Below, piece by piece: positions 1 through 14,599 of a stretch of DNA of 64,000 nt. How positions within the stretch are numbered: the first letter of the stretch is position 1; every line of letters starts with the position of its first letter. Source of the DNA: Sinonovacula constricta (taxonomy: Eukaryota; Mollusca; Bivalvia; Cardiida; Solecurtidae); assembly GCA_007844125.1 (NCBI GenBank), contig CM017558.1, positions 52,325,334 to 52,389,333 on the forward strand, written 5' to 3'. The notes under the pieces are model-generated. The model was not told the origin of the DNA, did not search any database, and saw only the letters and a program-made list of their open reading frames with translations. The position numbers and the translations under genes are program-made.

Positions 1-3000
1 ATGTCAACGAAAGACTATTTTAACTTAAATCAGAAGCAAAACTAAGACTATTGTGCCTTTTAAACAATCTATTTCACAAATTTTGAACAACTCTGCATAA
101 CACATGCAATTGTTTTATTATAATACAATATCAAAAAAGGTTTGTGTGTGTTTTGTTCACTACTGAAAATATCATAAGAGTTATTTTCCTTCTTGTAAAG
201 AGAATAAAAAGCCTGGTTGGAAAATTGTATTGCGTTGACCCTTTAAGTTAATATTTAAATTCATTGGATCTTTTATCTCCTATCTCTGGTCGATGGATGA
301 ACATACAATCACTATTTTTTCAAACAAATATCATTGTGATGTGGTAGAAACCTGTGACCATTAATAATTTGTTGCTTTATCTTATTTTGCCCATTAGTAA
401 GCCCGACTGAAGTGCCGATCGTTGTTTTGTCAGCCGTAAAGAAACAGATTCAGATCGGTTCGATCAACAATGTATAATTCATAAAAGATAGCGTACAGTG
501 ATATTTATAGAACTCTTTACTTATTATGAACGCATTGGTCACGTTTAGGAAAATAGTATATATCCATATCAGCCATACTGCTTATTGATACATGTAGCAC
601 GATTCTGTCGAATAGCTTACAGAGTTTTAATTGATTCAGGAAAACCAACAGTTAAGTTAAAATCTGTTAAAATCACAGAAATATAAAAACAACTTCCCAC
701 AGAATAAATGTCATTAAAGTTAATGGTCAAAATCTTTGTTCCTTGGATAAAATAGGTCAGTTAAAATAACTAATTGTATAAATGCATCGGTTGGGTCTGG
801 AACTCTCGCAGGAAATTATTCTCATCTCATGGTATGTCTTTACAAGATTATTTGTCAGTACATACAATACTTTTTATTAAATACTCTTAATTTCTCAGAT
901 TTCTGTAATGCGTAACTGAAATTACAAAATACAAACCTTATGTAGAACGATTGCGAGGTTTTAATGTTTGCGAGGTTTGTAATAAACGTTTGCGGGGAAA
1001 GCGGAGTTAAGAGCATGTCTATTTTATAAATATTGCAGTTACGTATGAACAATCTTAACTTGGGCATACAGTGGTCTTTAGTGCATGAGTGTACTTAAAC
1101 ACGTTAAAGGTAAATATGGACTGGAAATAGACACTAAACGTCAATAATAAGAGATGATATCCATGTTAGTAAAACACCTAAATAATAACACAAAAAGTAA
1201 CAAAGAATTCGGTGTCCCTTCGTTTGTTTATTATAATATATATATTATTATAAATTATTTATATATATTATTATTATAAAGATCATCACGTTCTCTGCAG
1301 TAGACCAGTTAAAGACAAATTAAGAAAATAATGATTCCTTGATAGTAACCCGGAAGATGAACATGTAGCATAAAAAGGGTGATTTTATTACTTTCCTTAA
1401 TTGCAAAATTATTTCATCGCGAAAATAAAAAACAAATCTTGGTAATTTACGACATTACATTCTAAATGTGACTGTTCTATTTAGGTAGCCTCTCAATGCG
1501 ATCGTATAAGTAACTTAAGTAACATTTCACCTCAGAATAAAATGCTTCCTCAACATCAGCTATACTCTAGTCAAGATCGCTTTCTTTCCACGAAATAAGC
1601 CTCCTTGAGTATGTATTCATTTAGACAAGTATATGTTATATACAACTTTCATTGAATTTTTAGTTTTAAATTTACAAAGAACATTAATCTATACAGTCCT
1701 CAAACATTCATGTTAACATTTATTACGTATTCATAATGCCAAGATTAACTTACTTTTATCGTTCCCTGCAAGAATTGATTAAATTATTGTTCGAATGCAT
1801 TAAGACCTTAAAATCGTTAGCGCATTGTTCATTCTTATAGAACTGAGTGGGTATTTCTGCAAAAAGTATATTGCAAATCAATAATGATCATTGAGGAAAC
1901 AAAGTTTAATAGTAATTATATTTATTATACTGCCTAGAACAATGTGTTAACGCGAAACTCTGTGGATTGTGTTATTGTGGGTCTATATAAATCCTCGGAA
2001 CATGCCATGAACATTGATTAGTATCGTAAGTTGGAGTCGATGTGTTAATGGTAACGGCCGGTGTTGACAAACCTGGCTTTTAAGTCCATATGCCTAGCCA
2101 TTATTTTCATGGTGCATTGCTTCTTACAAAAGAGAACTATTGAAGTCATAGAATAGACTCGGATAATTTGTGCAGTCGGCTCCTATACGCCATTTAATTC
2201 CTGCTTCAGTGGCGTTGTGTATCATACAGTAAAACCGGAAGTCAGCTAAAACCGGGTACTGTTTGCACTGCAGACCGATTAAGCGGTGTAATACATATAA
2301 CTGAAATTTTGTTAAATGAGCAAAACTAATTAGCGAAGTTAATGCTCAATAAGCAAGCCATGTTTTACTTCCATGTTTAAGTTAGTTTAAGTTAGTGTAA
2401 GAGTACGAATAATGTTTTAATACGTTAATTGCTTTTAATGCTGTTGTCTTTTTTGTGCAAAATATTATTGAATCTGCATTATCCTTGACTTGGTTAATTG
2501 CTTTATTTACAATACTTAATTTAAATTATTTGAAGAGAGTGCGTACTTAGTGATGAGTGCAGCAGTCACTGTGATTTCATTTAACGTAGAAGGTATCTTA
2601 TTATGTTCAATACAATAGCATGTTAACTTTAACAAAAATTGATTGTTAGTTTAAATCTTGAGAAATTTAAGTAAATACAATAATTATAGCTTCCATGTTG
2701 AATGGTTGATTGGTTGAATGTGGAGAAGTGACCTTCATAGCCGTTATCATAGTTTGGAAGCGCTCAATGTCTTCGTTGTAGCAATGTCGTATTAAAAAAA
2801 GAAGAACAAAGTCATGTTATCGTCCTATTTTAATGGGTTTTACTTATTACTTATTAGTATGTATCAGATATTGACACAAAATATTATAGGGTCGTATATG
2901 ATCGACTACAAACTACAGCCTTTGACACATCAGTATCAATTTAGACTTCCTGCTGCTATCTTGGGAATCATTTCCGGCCATTAAAACAGTTTTAAAACAA

Positions 3001-6000
3001 ATCTACAAAACTACCACAAAGTTTTATTAAAATTATTACCTTAAAAAAATATTCACATAAGTTTCATTAAAAAAACACTCTAAAATAGTTTTAATAAACG
3101 TCAATAAGCACTAAATGGCATAAGTGAAACTTAACTCTATTATCCTGAATTAGTTATACCTAACAACAGTCATAACAACTATAGATCAAAGTCAATAAAC
3201 AAAGTTTTGTGATCGATTCTTTAACTTTTGCGTGCGATATTTTTCGACTTAACATTTTAAAATGTATTGATATATAGAATTGATCTTTTACTTTTTTCAT
3301 TTGTGATAGTTCAACGAACATGTACAAGATTTACCTTTCCCACGCAAGGAGCATTAAATTAACAATGGTCATTTCCGCATATAAAGACAATAATCAATTA
3401 ATATCTAAAAGCATTAATCAAGTTTTTGATTACTTTTTGAAGAAATAATAACCCACATCCCACTCTATTATTAACAAGAGCCATCTTTGTTTGTTTGTGA
3501 CACATGCTTGTTGAACCTAACGTCAGAAAACAAACGTGGTAGTATTAGAATAAGGAGTTGTTTAAATGATTTCTTAGCTATGAGCGCTATGTACAAAACC
3601 ACTGTTCTGTATTTACACTCCATTGAAAAGCACACCAGCACGATACAGATCAAACGTAACAAATACAAACTCAGTTCACTGTCTAAAAAACTCATTACTC
3701 CACGAATTACTTAAATCTCTGACTTTTAATACTTGTATGTGATCACGTTTAAATAACTTTAATTTTGATAATTCATTTTGTTTCGGCTCGATACAAACAT
3801 CTAACCGACATAGCTATAGTTATTTTGTCGATGACAAGCTATTATTGACAGAAGGATGGCTCTGGAAAAATCTTTCAGTGGAAACAAAGACGATGATCAA
3901 TTGTAACAAACTGAATGCCCTTTGAATGTTAGATATGAAACGCACCAAACACCATAAGATAATATGAACTTTACAGTTTTTCTATCTCTAGACAAATTAT
4001 CACGTGTTGGACAGCTTTGAGAAAATATTATTTTTAAGAAAAAAGCCTGTGGTGCACCTGTGGTTCTACCCACTTGTTAATTGGCGGCTGCCCCTTCATC
4101 GATGTCGATAAAATACAAAAATTGTACCGTTGCGATGAATTAAAACACATTATCATTTACTGTTCAATTATCCAGAAACCACATTTGGCCGAGTTTTATT
4201 ATTCTTTTTATTATAACAAGAGCGAAGGAATTAAACCCTTTTTTTTACCAATACAAAATAACGAAGCACTAAAATTGCTTGAATTTAGACAATATCTTAA
4301 CTTTAATGTACCATCTATTGTGGTTATGCTGTGTTTACACAAGTGACTGTATAAAATAGGGCAAGGCATACGCTAGAAAAGAAAGTGAACATATTCAGTT
4401 ACATTTCAATAAAATGTCTATAAATACTATTAATATGATACAGCCTTTCGGTGCAGTTAAATTACATCAAGGCCTGACAGGATATCATGATTACATAATT
4501 TTCCTAATACTGAGCGAAGGGAATCGTCTTCAGATGAAAATAACAACTAAAAATGAAATAAACTTATTATTTAGGCGTGTAGGTCAAATTAATTATTAAA
4601 GCTAAAAAACCGACAAATAACAAAGAGAGCTGATTACCTGTATCCTGTAATCAAGACATGTTGGGCAGTTGTGCCCTAGTCGAAACATGGACCATGTTTA
4701 TATATGAATTGTGAGTGCACTGCGTTAACATGTGTGAATCAATTTTCGAAAGCGCACGTGAGTCTGAAAAAAATATATACCTGTTTATGTTGCATTTACA
4801 TTTAGACGCCGTGCACAGCCCTTAAATGAAACAATCTTATCAGCATGTTTAATGAAAATCGATGCAAGTCGCAAGACGTGCATTTTAAATGGTAATTGAA
4901 TGATTACCCATGTTAATTTGTTAATTTGATCGAATATAAAATTAAATCGGAATTAGGCTTTACTAAAAATGAAATCCCACCTTAACAGAGATATAAAACG
5001 AAAGCAGTTCCACCAATGCAAGCTTTGTCGGGATATAACAGTCGGAATGAGTCGCCTGTTTATGATACTTTCAAAATAAGATAAAGTTACATTTTGAGCA
5101 GAAGAAATACGATTTCGTAATGAAAGCGACTTTTTAAATGTGTCCAAATAATATATTTTAAAATGGTACGTCCTAGAATAGCAATAATGTATGTCGATTA
5201 TGGTTATTATAATTTGATTTGGGTCAATTTCTTGTATAAGGCCTGTTGGTTGCGCTTGGTATACGACATTTGTCCGCATCAAATTTTCGTATCAGGTGTA
5301 ACGATATCTCTGGTTGTTTTCAAGTATGCAACAAGTATGATTTTATTTCTGTCCGCCAGCAAATTTAAATAGTGATGACTGTTTCATACTGCTTTCATGA
5401 CTAGAAAGAAGATAGTCGGAAGAAAAACCTCCCGAATAAATAGCCTTCCACCAAAAGTCCTGTGCGGGAAAATAATCCATCTAAAACTTAAAAATGGACA
5501 AAAAACCTCCCGGACATAGACCCGACCTTTGTTTTCACAACCTTTTCAATAAGACTTTATTTATTTAAACTCATTGACATGTATGATAGGAGGCAGATAA
5601 TGTATAACTCGTCATAAGTAAATATTAAAAGACAATAATATCACATTTTAAAACAAAGAGTTTTAAAGAGCCTCATAAAATACCAATAAAACAATCTATA
5701 TTCATGCAGTCTATTAAATAGCGTTATTCACAGTTTGTGACAAACAAAAGTTCCTTTTAGTAATTTCCTTATAGGAAGCGTGTTGTTGTCATTCTCATCT
5801 CCTTTCAATGTTTATACTTTATGATCTATTATGACTTATTGATTAAGTGGTGGATTTCGCATTGAAACTCTAAACAACACTAACTATAAGCCTAACAAAA
5901 TAACATATTTTCTATTTATTGTTCGAGCAGACAACACGGGAACGGGTACATGTCGGTGAAATTATTTTTGTCCGCACTGTACTTTTAATGGGAGGCTTTT

Positions 6001-6030
6001 TGTCGGCGTGTACAAATATCACGGTAGTTT

Positions 6031-6063
<33 letters not shown>

Positions 6064-7659
6064 TGTCTGGAAGGGTTTCCGTCCCAAGACCCATTATCTC
6101 CTAGCCTTAATCATAGTCTAATTTGTCATGAAATTATTTATCGTATAATAAACCATTTTCTCTGACCTATAGTGGTAGAATTCGAACTTTTCTGTTGTTT
6201 ATTAATAAATGATAAATCACCTTCGAATTCTGTCAGACTTTGGTCTAAAAGGCATTATAAAAGACCCTTGTTAAAATCAATTCAAAGTTTGTTTTGTCAT
6301 GGTCCATTTTTATACCGGAAGCTGATGAATTGACCGCACCCAAACAAAAGAACATCGCACAATTCGCTATTGACAAGAGCACAAAGAGATTTCCAAGAAC
6401 TGGACACGTGATAGCAAACCATGACGCCACGCTGTAGATGAAGCGAACTGAGATTGTCTTCATAAAAAATCTTGTTATGTTTTCTGACTTAAACTCATAA
6501 ATTTCCTTAAATCTTGAAATATTTCTTTACATGCATGTAAAATTTATAAATTTCATTTGTCTAATCACTCAATCTGAGAAATTTCTTATTATTTTTTATT
6601 AAGGAAATTTCTTAGTTTAAGGAAAAACTATAATAAATAAATATATCTTAGATGTTTTATTCAACCCCTGCAGTGAACGGTCCAACCCAGACGTGGGTAT
6701 AAAATCTTCATAGATGGTGATAAGAATTATAGGATAAGAATAACAGGTGTGTTAATACTTTGAACGTTTTGTCTATGGAGTATTTATTGGTAGACCGGTG
6801 TGAATTAGTGACTGCAGTTTTACGCACACACCGTTGGGTGATTTCCGTTTCCGTATAGCCATTTATCTCGTAGATCAAGCAACAATCTTCCTTTGTGTAA
6901 AAAAAACAGAAACTATTTTTCTTTTTCTATCACTGTAAAAGGTCTTTTTTGAAAATCTGTTATTAATTTCAAAATGGATAGGTAACGAGCAGAATGTGTT
7001 TTTCTCTTGTGTTATTTAAATTTCCGAATTAAGCAACGTTTCCAGTCATAACATGGCATGACGGTGCAAAATGTTTATGCTTAGGTCAGAACTTGTGTGT
7101 TTGGACAGATAACAGACATCGTAATATACACAGCTGCAAGTACATTACAAAATGTGTTATAGTTTGTTGTACGTGTTATGCAATTTTGTCTGATATATTT
7201 ATTATTGTTTTATTACGCCATAGATTTAATTGTTTAATAAAATAAAACATTGTTGTACTAGTTTGTTGCTGGCTTGTTCTTTCTGTTACACCATTTCGTC
7301 GTTTTAGTAAACGTGCCATTTTATAAACTTGTGTCAAAGTACTTGACATTCTGTAATAAGAATTTTTAACATCTTGTTATTTGTTGTTCTGAAGATGCAG
7401 GTTTTGTCATATGTACAAAACTTCCCTGCAGTGTAATAATGAGCAAAGTATTTCCATTGTTTCCATCTATAATTCCATGCATGCTGTAAACCACACGGCC
7501 ATATGTTGATAGGACTGCATGTGATTAATGTAATTTGCAGTTTGTTAAGTGAGGTTGACAACAATTACTAAACTGTACTTGGAAAATTATTTAACGACAA
7601 TGCAATTTACTTTTTTGATTTTTCATACGCACTGCTTCCTTTTTGGTCACAGCCTTTTT
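1..7659. other. AT-rich noncoding region, no gene recognised
   Basis: No exon with a recognisable protein family and plausible splice sites was found on either strand. Short open frames here (up to about 110 codons) have no recognisable domain. The stretch holds an AT dinucleotide-rich patch near 1231-1281 and a GTT microsatellite near 6029-6063. A short imperfect duplication of a phrase containing AAACCTCCCG lies near 5427-5520. Confidence 0.6.
6029..6063. repeat. (GTT)n microsatellite
   Basis: About eleven consecutive GTT triplets. It produces poly-Val on one strand and poly-Thr on the other, which explains the low-complexity open frames around it. Confidence 0.9.
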
Positions 7660-8420
7660 GTTCATACAATTGTATGCCTATTTAGGCATGCATTTCAGCC
7701 AATTTGAGCATACAGTTTCAGAAAGTTCGGCATGCAATATCAGCCACTTTGTACATGCAGATTCTGCCTCTTAGGCATGTAGTTTCAAGAAATGTGTGCG
7801 TACAGTTTTAGCAAGTATGTACACACAGGTTCAGCGTACAATGGGCATACAATGTAAGCTGGTTGGGGTGCACAGTTTCAGGCTATATTTGGACTCAAAG
7901 TAACAGCCTATTTAGACATAAAGTAACAACTTAGCTGGACACATCGTAACATCCTATCTTGACAAACAGTTACAGCCTATCTTGGCACACAGTCACGATC
8001 TATCTGGACATACAGTAACATCCAATGTAGACACACAGTACAAGCTATTTAGACACACAGTAACATCCAATGTGGACACACAGTACAAGCTATTTAGACA
8101 CACAGTAACAGCCAATGTGGACACACAGTACCAAGCTATTTAGACACACAGTAACAGCCAATGTGGACACATAGTACAAGCTATTTAGACACACAGTAAC
8201 AGCCAATGTGGACACACAGCCTATATTGACACATTGTTACAGCCTAAATTGACAAATTGTTATACAGCCTATTTTGACATACAGTCACAACCTGTCTGGA
8301 CATACAGGTGCAATCTAACTGGACACAAAGTTATAGTTTATCTAGTCACACATTAACAGCCTATCTGGACCAACAATGAAAACATATTGAACACACAGTT
8401 ACAGTCTACTTAGACACACA
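7660..8420. repeat. Degenerate left edge of the 23-bp minisatellite
   Basis: Diverged copies of a CACAGTTACAGCCTAT-like phrase recur about every 22-24 bp from about 7660. Between about 8030 and 8220 a 45-bp dimer is locally amplified (ACACAGTAACAGCCAATGTG followed by a TACAAGCTATTTAGAC half). Units become steadily more regular toward the core array, as expected when the centre of an array is homogenised and its edges drift. Confidence 0.8.
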
Positions 8421-11400
8421 AGAACAGCCTATATGGACACACATTAACAGTCTATCGGGACACACAGTTACAGTCTATCGGGACACACAATAACAGTTTA
8501 TCTGGACACACAATAACAGTCTATCGGGACACACAGTTACAGTCTATCGGGACACACAGTTGCAGTCTATCTGGACACACAGTTACAGTCTATCGGGACA
8601 CACAATAACAGTCTATCTGGACACACAATAACAGTCTATCGGGACACACAGTTGCAGTCTATCTGGACACACAAAAACAGTTTATCTGGACACACAATAA
8701 CAGTCTATCTGGACACACAATAACAGCCTATCTGGACACACAATAACAGTCCATCTGGACACACAATAACAGTCTATCTGGACACACAATAGGAGTCTAT
8801 CTGGACACACAATAACAGTCTATCTGGACACACAATAACAGTCTATCTGAATACACAGTTACAGCCTATCTGAATACACAGTTACAGTCTATCTGGATAC
8901 ACAGTTACAGCCTATCTGGACACACAGTTACAGTCTATCTGAATACACAGTTACAGTCTATCTGGACACACAGTTACAGCCTATCTGGACACACAGTTAC
9001 AGTCTATCTGGACAAACAGTTACAGTCTATCTGAATACACAGTTACAGTCTATCTGGACACACAGTTACAGTCTATCTGAATACACAGTTACAGTCTATC
9101 TGGACATACAGTTACAGTCTATCTGGACATACAGTTACAGTCTATCTGAATACACAGTTACAGTCTATCTGGACACACAGTTACAGTCGATCTGGACACA
9201 CAGTTACAGCCTATCTGGACACACAGTTACAGTCTATCTGGACAAACAGTTACAGTCTATCTGAATACACAGTTACAGTCTATCTGGACATACAGTTACA
9301 GTCTATCTGGACACACAGTTACAGTCTATCTGGATACACAGTTACAGTCTATCTGGATACACAGTTACAGCCTATCTGGACACACAGTTACAGTCTATCT
9401 TGATACACAGTTACAGCCTATCTGGATACACAGTTACAGTCTATCTGGACACACAGTTACAGTCTATCTGGACACACAGTTACAGTATATCTCGACACAC
9501 AGTAACAGTCTATCTGGACACACAGTTACAGTCTATCTGGACACACAGTTACAGTCTATCTGGACACACAGTAACAGTCTATCTGGACACACAGTTACAT
9601 CCTATCGGATACACAGTTACAGCCTATCTGGATACACAGTTACAGTCTATCTGAATACACAGTTACAGTCTATTTGAATACACAGTTACAGTCTATCTGA
9701 ATACACAGTTACAGTCTATCTGGATACACAGTTACAGTCTATCTGGACACACAGTTACAGCCTATCTGGACACACAGTTACAGTCTATCTGGATACACAG
9801 TAACAGCCTATCTGGACACACAGTTACAGTCTATCTGGACACACAGTTACAGTCTATCTGGACACACAGTAACAGTCTATCTGGACACACAGTTACAGTC
9901 TATCTGGACACACAGTTACAGTCTATCTGGATACACAGTTACAGTCTATCTGGATACACTGTTACAGTCTATCTGGATACACAGTTACAGCCTATCTGGA
10001 TTCACAGTTACAGTCTATCTGGATTCACAGTTACAGTCTATCTGAATACACAGTTACAGTCTATCTGGATACACAGTTACAGTCTATCTGGATACACAGT
10101 TACAGTCTATCTGGATACACAGTTACAGCCTATCTGGACACACAGTTGCAGTCTATCTGGACACACAGTTACAGTCTATATGGACACACAGTTGCAGTCT
10201 ATCTGGATACACAATAACAGTCTATCTGGACACACAATAACAGTCTATCGGGACACACAGTTGCAGTCTATCTGGACACACAAAAACAGTTTATCTGGAC
10301 ACACAATAACAGTCTATCTGGACACACAATAACAGCCTATCTGGACACACAATAACAGTCCATCTGGACACACAATAACAGTCTATCTGGACACACAATA
10401 GGAGTCTATCTGGACACACAATAACAGTCTATCTGGACACACAATAACAGTCTATCTGAATACACAGTTACAGCCTATCTGAATACACAGTTACAGTCTA
10501 TCTGGATACACAGTTACAGCCTATCTGGACACACAGTTACAGTCTATCTGAATACACAGTTACAGCCTATCTGGATACACAGTTACAGTCTATCTGGACA
10601 CACAGTTACAGTCTATCTGGATACACAGTTACAGTCTATCTGGACACACAGTTACAGTCTATCTGGATACACAGTTACAGTCTATCTGGACACACAGTTA
10701 CAGTCTATCTGGACACACAGTTACAGTCTATCTGGACACACAGTTACAGCCTATCTGGACACACAGTTACAGTCTATCTGGACAAACAGTTACAGTCTAT
10801 CTGAATACACAGTTACAGTCTATCTGGACACACAGTTACAGTCTATCTGAATACACAGTTACAGTCTATCTGGACATACAGTTACAGTCTATCTGGACAT
10901 ACAGTTACAGTCTATCTGAATACACAGTTACAGTCTATCTGGACACACAGTTACAGTCTATCTGGACACACAGTTACAGCCTATCTGGACACACAGTTAC
11001 AGTCTATCTGAATACACAGTTACAGTCTATCTGGACATACAGTTACAGTCTATCTGAATACACAGTTACAGTCTATCTGGACATACAGTTACAGTCTATC
11101 TGGACACACAGTTACAGTCTATCTGGATACACAGTTACAGTCTATCTGGATACACAGTTACAGCCTATCTGGACACACAGTTACAGTCTATCTTGATACA
11201 CAGTTACAGCCTATCTGGATACACAGTTACAGTCTATCTGGACACACAGTTACAGTCTATCTGGACACACAGTTACAGTATATCTCGACACACAGTAACA
11301 GTCTATCTGGACACACAGTTACAGTCTATCTGGACACACAGTTACAGTCTATCTGGACACACAGTAACAGTCTATCTGGACACACAGTTACATCCTATCG

Positions 11401-13025
11401 GATACACAGTTACAGCCTATCTGGATACACAGTTACAGTCTATCTGAATACACAGTTACAGTCTATTTGAATACACAGTTACAGTCTATCTGAATACACA
11501 GTTACAGTCTATCTGGATACACAGTTACAGTCTATCTGGACACACAGTTACAGCCTATCTGGACACACAGTTACAGTCTATCTGGATACACAGTAACAGC
11601 CTATCTGGACACACAGTTACAGTCTATCTGGACACACAGTTACAGTCTATCTGGACACACAGTAACAGTCTATCTGGACACACAGTTACAGTCTATCTGG
11701 ACACACAGTTACAGTCTATCTGGATACACAGTTACAGTCTATCTGGATACACTGTTACAGTCTATCTGGATACACAGTTACAGCCTATCTGGATTCACAG
11801 TTACAGTCTATCTGAATACACAGTTACAGTCTATTTGAATACACAGTTACAGTCTTTCTGAATACACAGTTACAGTCTATCTGGATACACAGTTACAGTC
11901 TATCTGGACACACAGTTACAGCCTATCTGGACACACAGTTACAGTCTATCTGGATACACAGTAACAGCCTATCTGGACACACAGTTACAGTCTATCTGGA
12001 CACACAGTTACAGTCTATCTGGACACACAGTAACAGTCTATCTGGACACACAGTTACAGTCTATCTGGACACACAGTTACAGTCTATCTGGATACACAGT
12101 TACAGTCTATCTGGATACACAGTTACAGCCTATCTGGATTCACAGTTACAGTCTATCTGGATTCACAGTTACAGTCTATCTGAATACACAGTTACAGTCT
12201 ATCTGGATACACAGTTACAGTCTATCTGGATACACAGTTACAGTCTATCTGGATACACAGTTACAGCCTATCTGGACACACAGTTGCAGTCTATCTGGAC
12301 ACACAGTTACAGTCTATATGGACACACAGTTGCAGTCTATCTGGATACACAGTTACAGCCTATCTGGATACACAGTTACAGTCTATCTGGACACACAGTT
12401 GCAGTCTATCTGGACACACAGTTACAGTCTATATGGACACACAGTTACAGTCTATCTGGATACACAGTAACAGCCTATCTGGACACACAGTTACAGTCTA
12501 TCTGGACAAACAGTTACAGTCTATCTGAATACACAGTTACAGTCTATCTGGACACACAGTTACAGTCTATCTGAATACACAGTTACAGTCTATCTGGACA
12601 TACAGTTACAGTCTATCTGGATACACAGTTACAGTCTATCTGGACACACAGTTACAGTCTATCTGAATACACAGTTACAGTCTATCTGGACATACAGTTA
12701 CAGTCTATCTGGATACACAGTTACAGTCTATCTGGACACACAGTTACAGTCTATCTGAATACACAGTTACAGTCTATCTGGACATACAGTAACAGTCTAT
12801 CTGGATACACAGTTGCAGTCTATCTGGACACACAGTTACAGTCTATCGGGACACACAATAACAGTTTATCTGGACACACAATAACAGTCTATCTGGACAC
12901 ACAATAACAGTCTATCTGGACACACAATAGCAGTCTATCTGGACACACAATAACAGTCTATCTGGACACACAGTAACAGTCTATCTGGACACACGGTTAC
13001 AATCGATCTGGACACACAGTTACGC
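8421..13025. repeat. 23-bp minisatellite array, about 200 units
   Basis: The unit reads ACACACAGTTACAGTCTATC plus TGG, 23 bp, repeated for about 4.6 kb. Variant units (ATAACAG, TTGCAG, GAATAC, GATTCAC) form long-range patterns: blocks recur at offsets of 1609, 1793 and 2138 bp, near 70, 78 and 93 units. Because 23 is not a multiple of 3, three units make a 23-residue period in any open frame, so the short repetitive frames here are by-products. The array ends in ordinary sequence at about 13026. No spacers are present, so this is not a CRISPR array. Confidence 0.95.
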
Positions 13026-14590
13026 CGGGATATGTTAACAGGAAATTAAACGACTTTATTCTTATGGTCGTACGATCGTTGTCGAAGCTCTAGCACTATA
13101 ACCATGATGGATGCAGAAGGGTATCCATGTTAATGAAAAGACTCACCTAAGTATGACAGATTTTAGCAGCTGGATCCGTTTCATAAGTTCACATTCATTA
13201 TCATAACTTGTATAATGCCTCTCGTAAGTTAACTACATACAAATAATAATTATTGTAATTCAAAACATATCTTACCGAAAGCGGTACAACTAATCATGAG
13301 AATATCACTTTATTTAGTTTAGAAATTATCGATTTGCTTCTGGGTCTTTTTAAAAAGAAGACATGCATGTAATGTCGGCACATGGAGGTTAGCCGTTTTT
13401 ACATCCTCAGTTTACATGCTGAATTCGCGCTCGGAAAATTCCCATTTGTTATCCGGCACATCAGAGCGCACTTAACCGAGCTTAAGAATTTGATTGTATT
13501 CAGCATTCAACGTTTTCGACGTTTATGTCTACCTATGAGAGAATGCGTTTTGCACATTGTCACCGTATGTCCACACACGTGAATAAGTACATAAACAGTT
13601 TGCTTCACCCTCAACCCCAGACTCCGCGTTTGGAAGCTTAAAAAAGTGGGGCCTAGTTGATCTGCATACATCAATTAATCATTTTAAAAAGATGTTGTTT
13701 TTTTCTTCCTATCGAAGTTATCTCCGATCATTGCAAGATAACTCTTAAACACAATGTTGTAAATTGTTCCATAGAGAACAATAGAATAACATTTTTTTAT
13801 TAAAATGCTCACACTTAAATTTTTGGCAAATTGCCTTTTTCAAGATTTAAGCATGTTTGTAAGTACCGTTTGAGCATTTCTTTAATTGCAGCCTTCATTG
13901 CTGACGTTTGTAGAAACATGTGGGCGATCAGGGGAGTGTGTGTGGAGGGGAGGGCTGGGGGGTGGGTGTTTCATCAACACTTCAAGGATCTTAATTGTAT
14001 GATCAGTTCTAGGACAGGTAGTTTAATTTTTTATTTTGTTCCAATGCTAACTCCAGACCTAGGACGTTGATGCAAACACGCAACATTGAGTGATCTTATG
14101 GCCACAAATAAGTCCTAGGACATATGACGGAATGGCACCCAAGCTCCTGCTCCTACGCGCCTCGACACATGCCCCTTTGTCATTTTATTGCATTATTTGC
14201 GATTTCTGTTGTTATCTTTTCAGCTAATTTTGAGGCAAAAATTTTAATTTATATCCGATACAAGCTGCTTTAATAAATTAAACTTATTAACAATGAGGCA
14301 AAAGTCAATGCCACAGTATTAATAATAATTATCGATATGGTATTTAAGGCTAAAGTGAGGGGGTTAGGATATAAATGAACGTATCCATTGTCTTTTGTGT
14401 GGTTTTGTTGCTGTTGTCTATTTTCTATGGCATATTGGCTGACATCATAACCATATTTTTCACATCCAGTATTTCTAAGGCTTATCCAATATTTGCAATT
14501 GCTTTCAAATGAAAAAAGGACAATCAACTAGTATCCTGTTATTCATGGATTCATAAAGTCTATGCAAACATTGTAGATCGAGACTAGCCA
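13026..14590. other. Noncoding spacer between two satellite arrays
   Basis: Plain AT-rich sequence. I see no recognisable gene, RNA or mobile element. A short G-rich patch lies near 13930-13965. Confidence 0.6.
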
Positions 14591-14599
14591 GGTACGATA

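Noticed and set aside
6245..6463. A 72-codon minus-strand frame with a hydrophobic stretch as a membrane protein exon
   Set aside because: No family resemblance, no convincing splice context and no neighbouring exons.
9400..11447. Two identical 84-codon frames at 9400 and 11193
   Set aside because: They are the same block of the 23-bp array duplicated 1793 bp away, not paralogous genes.
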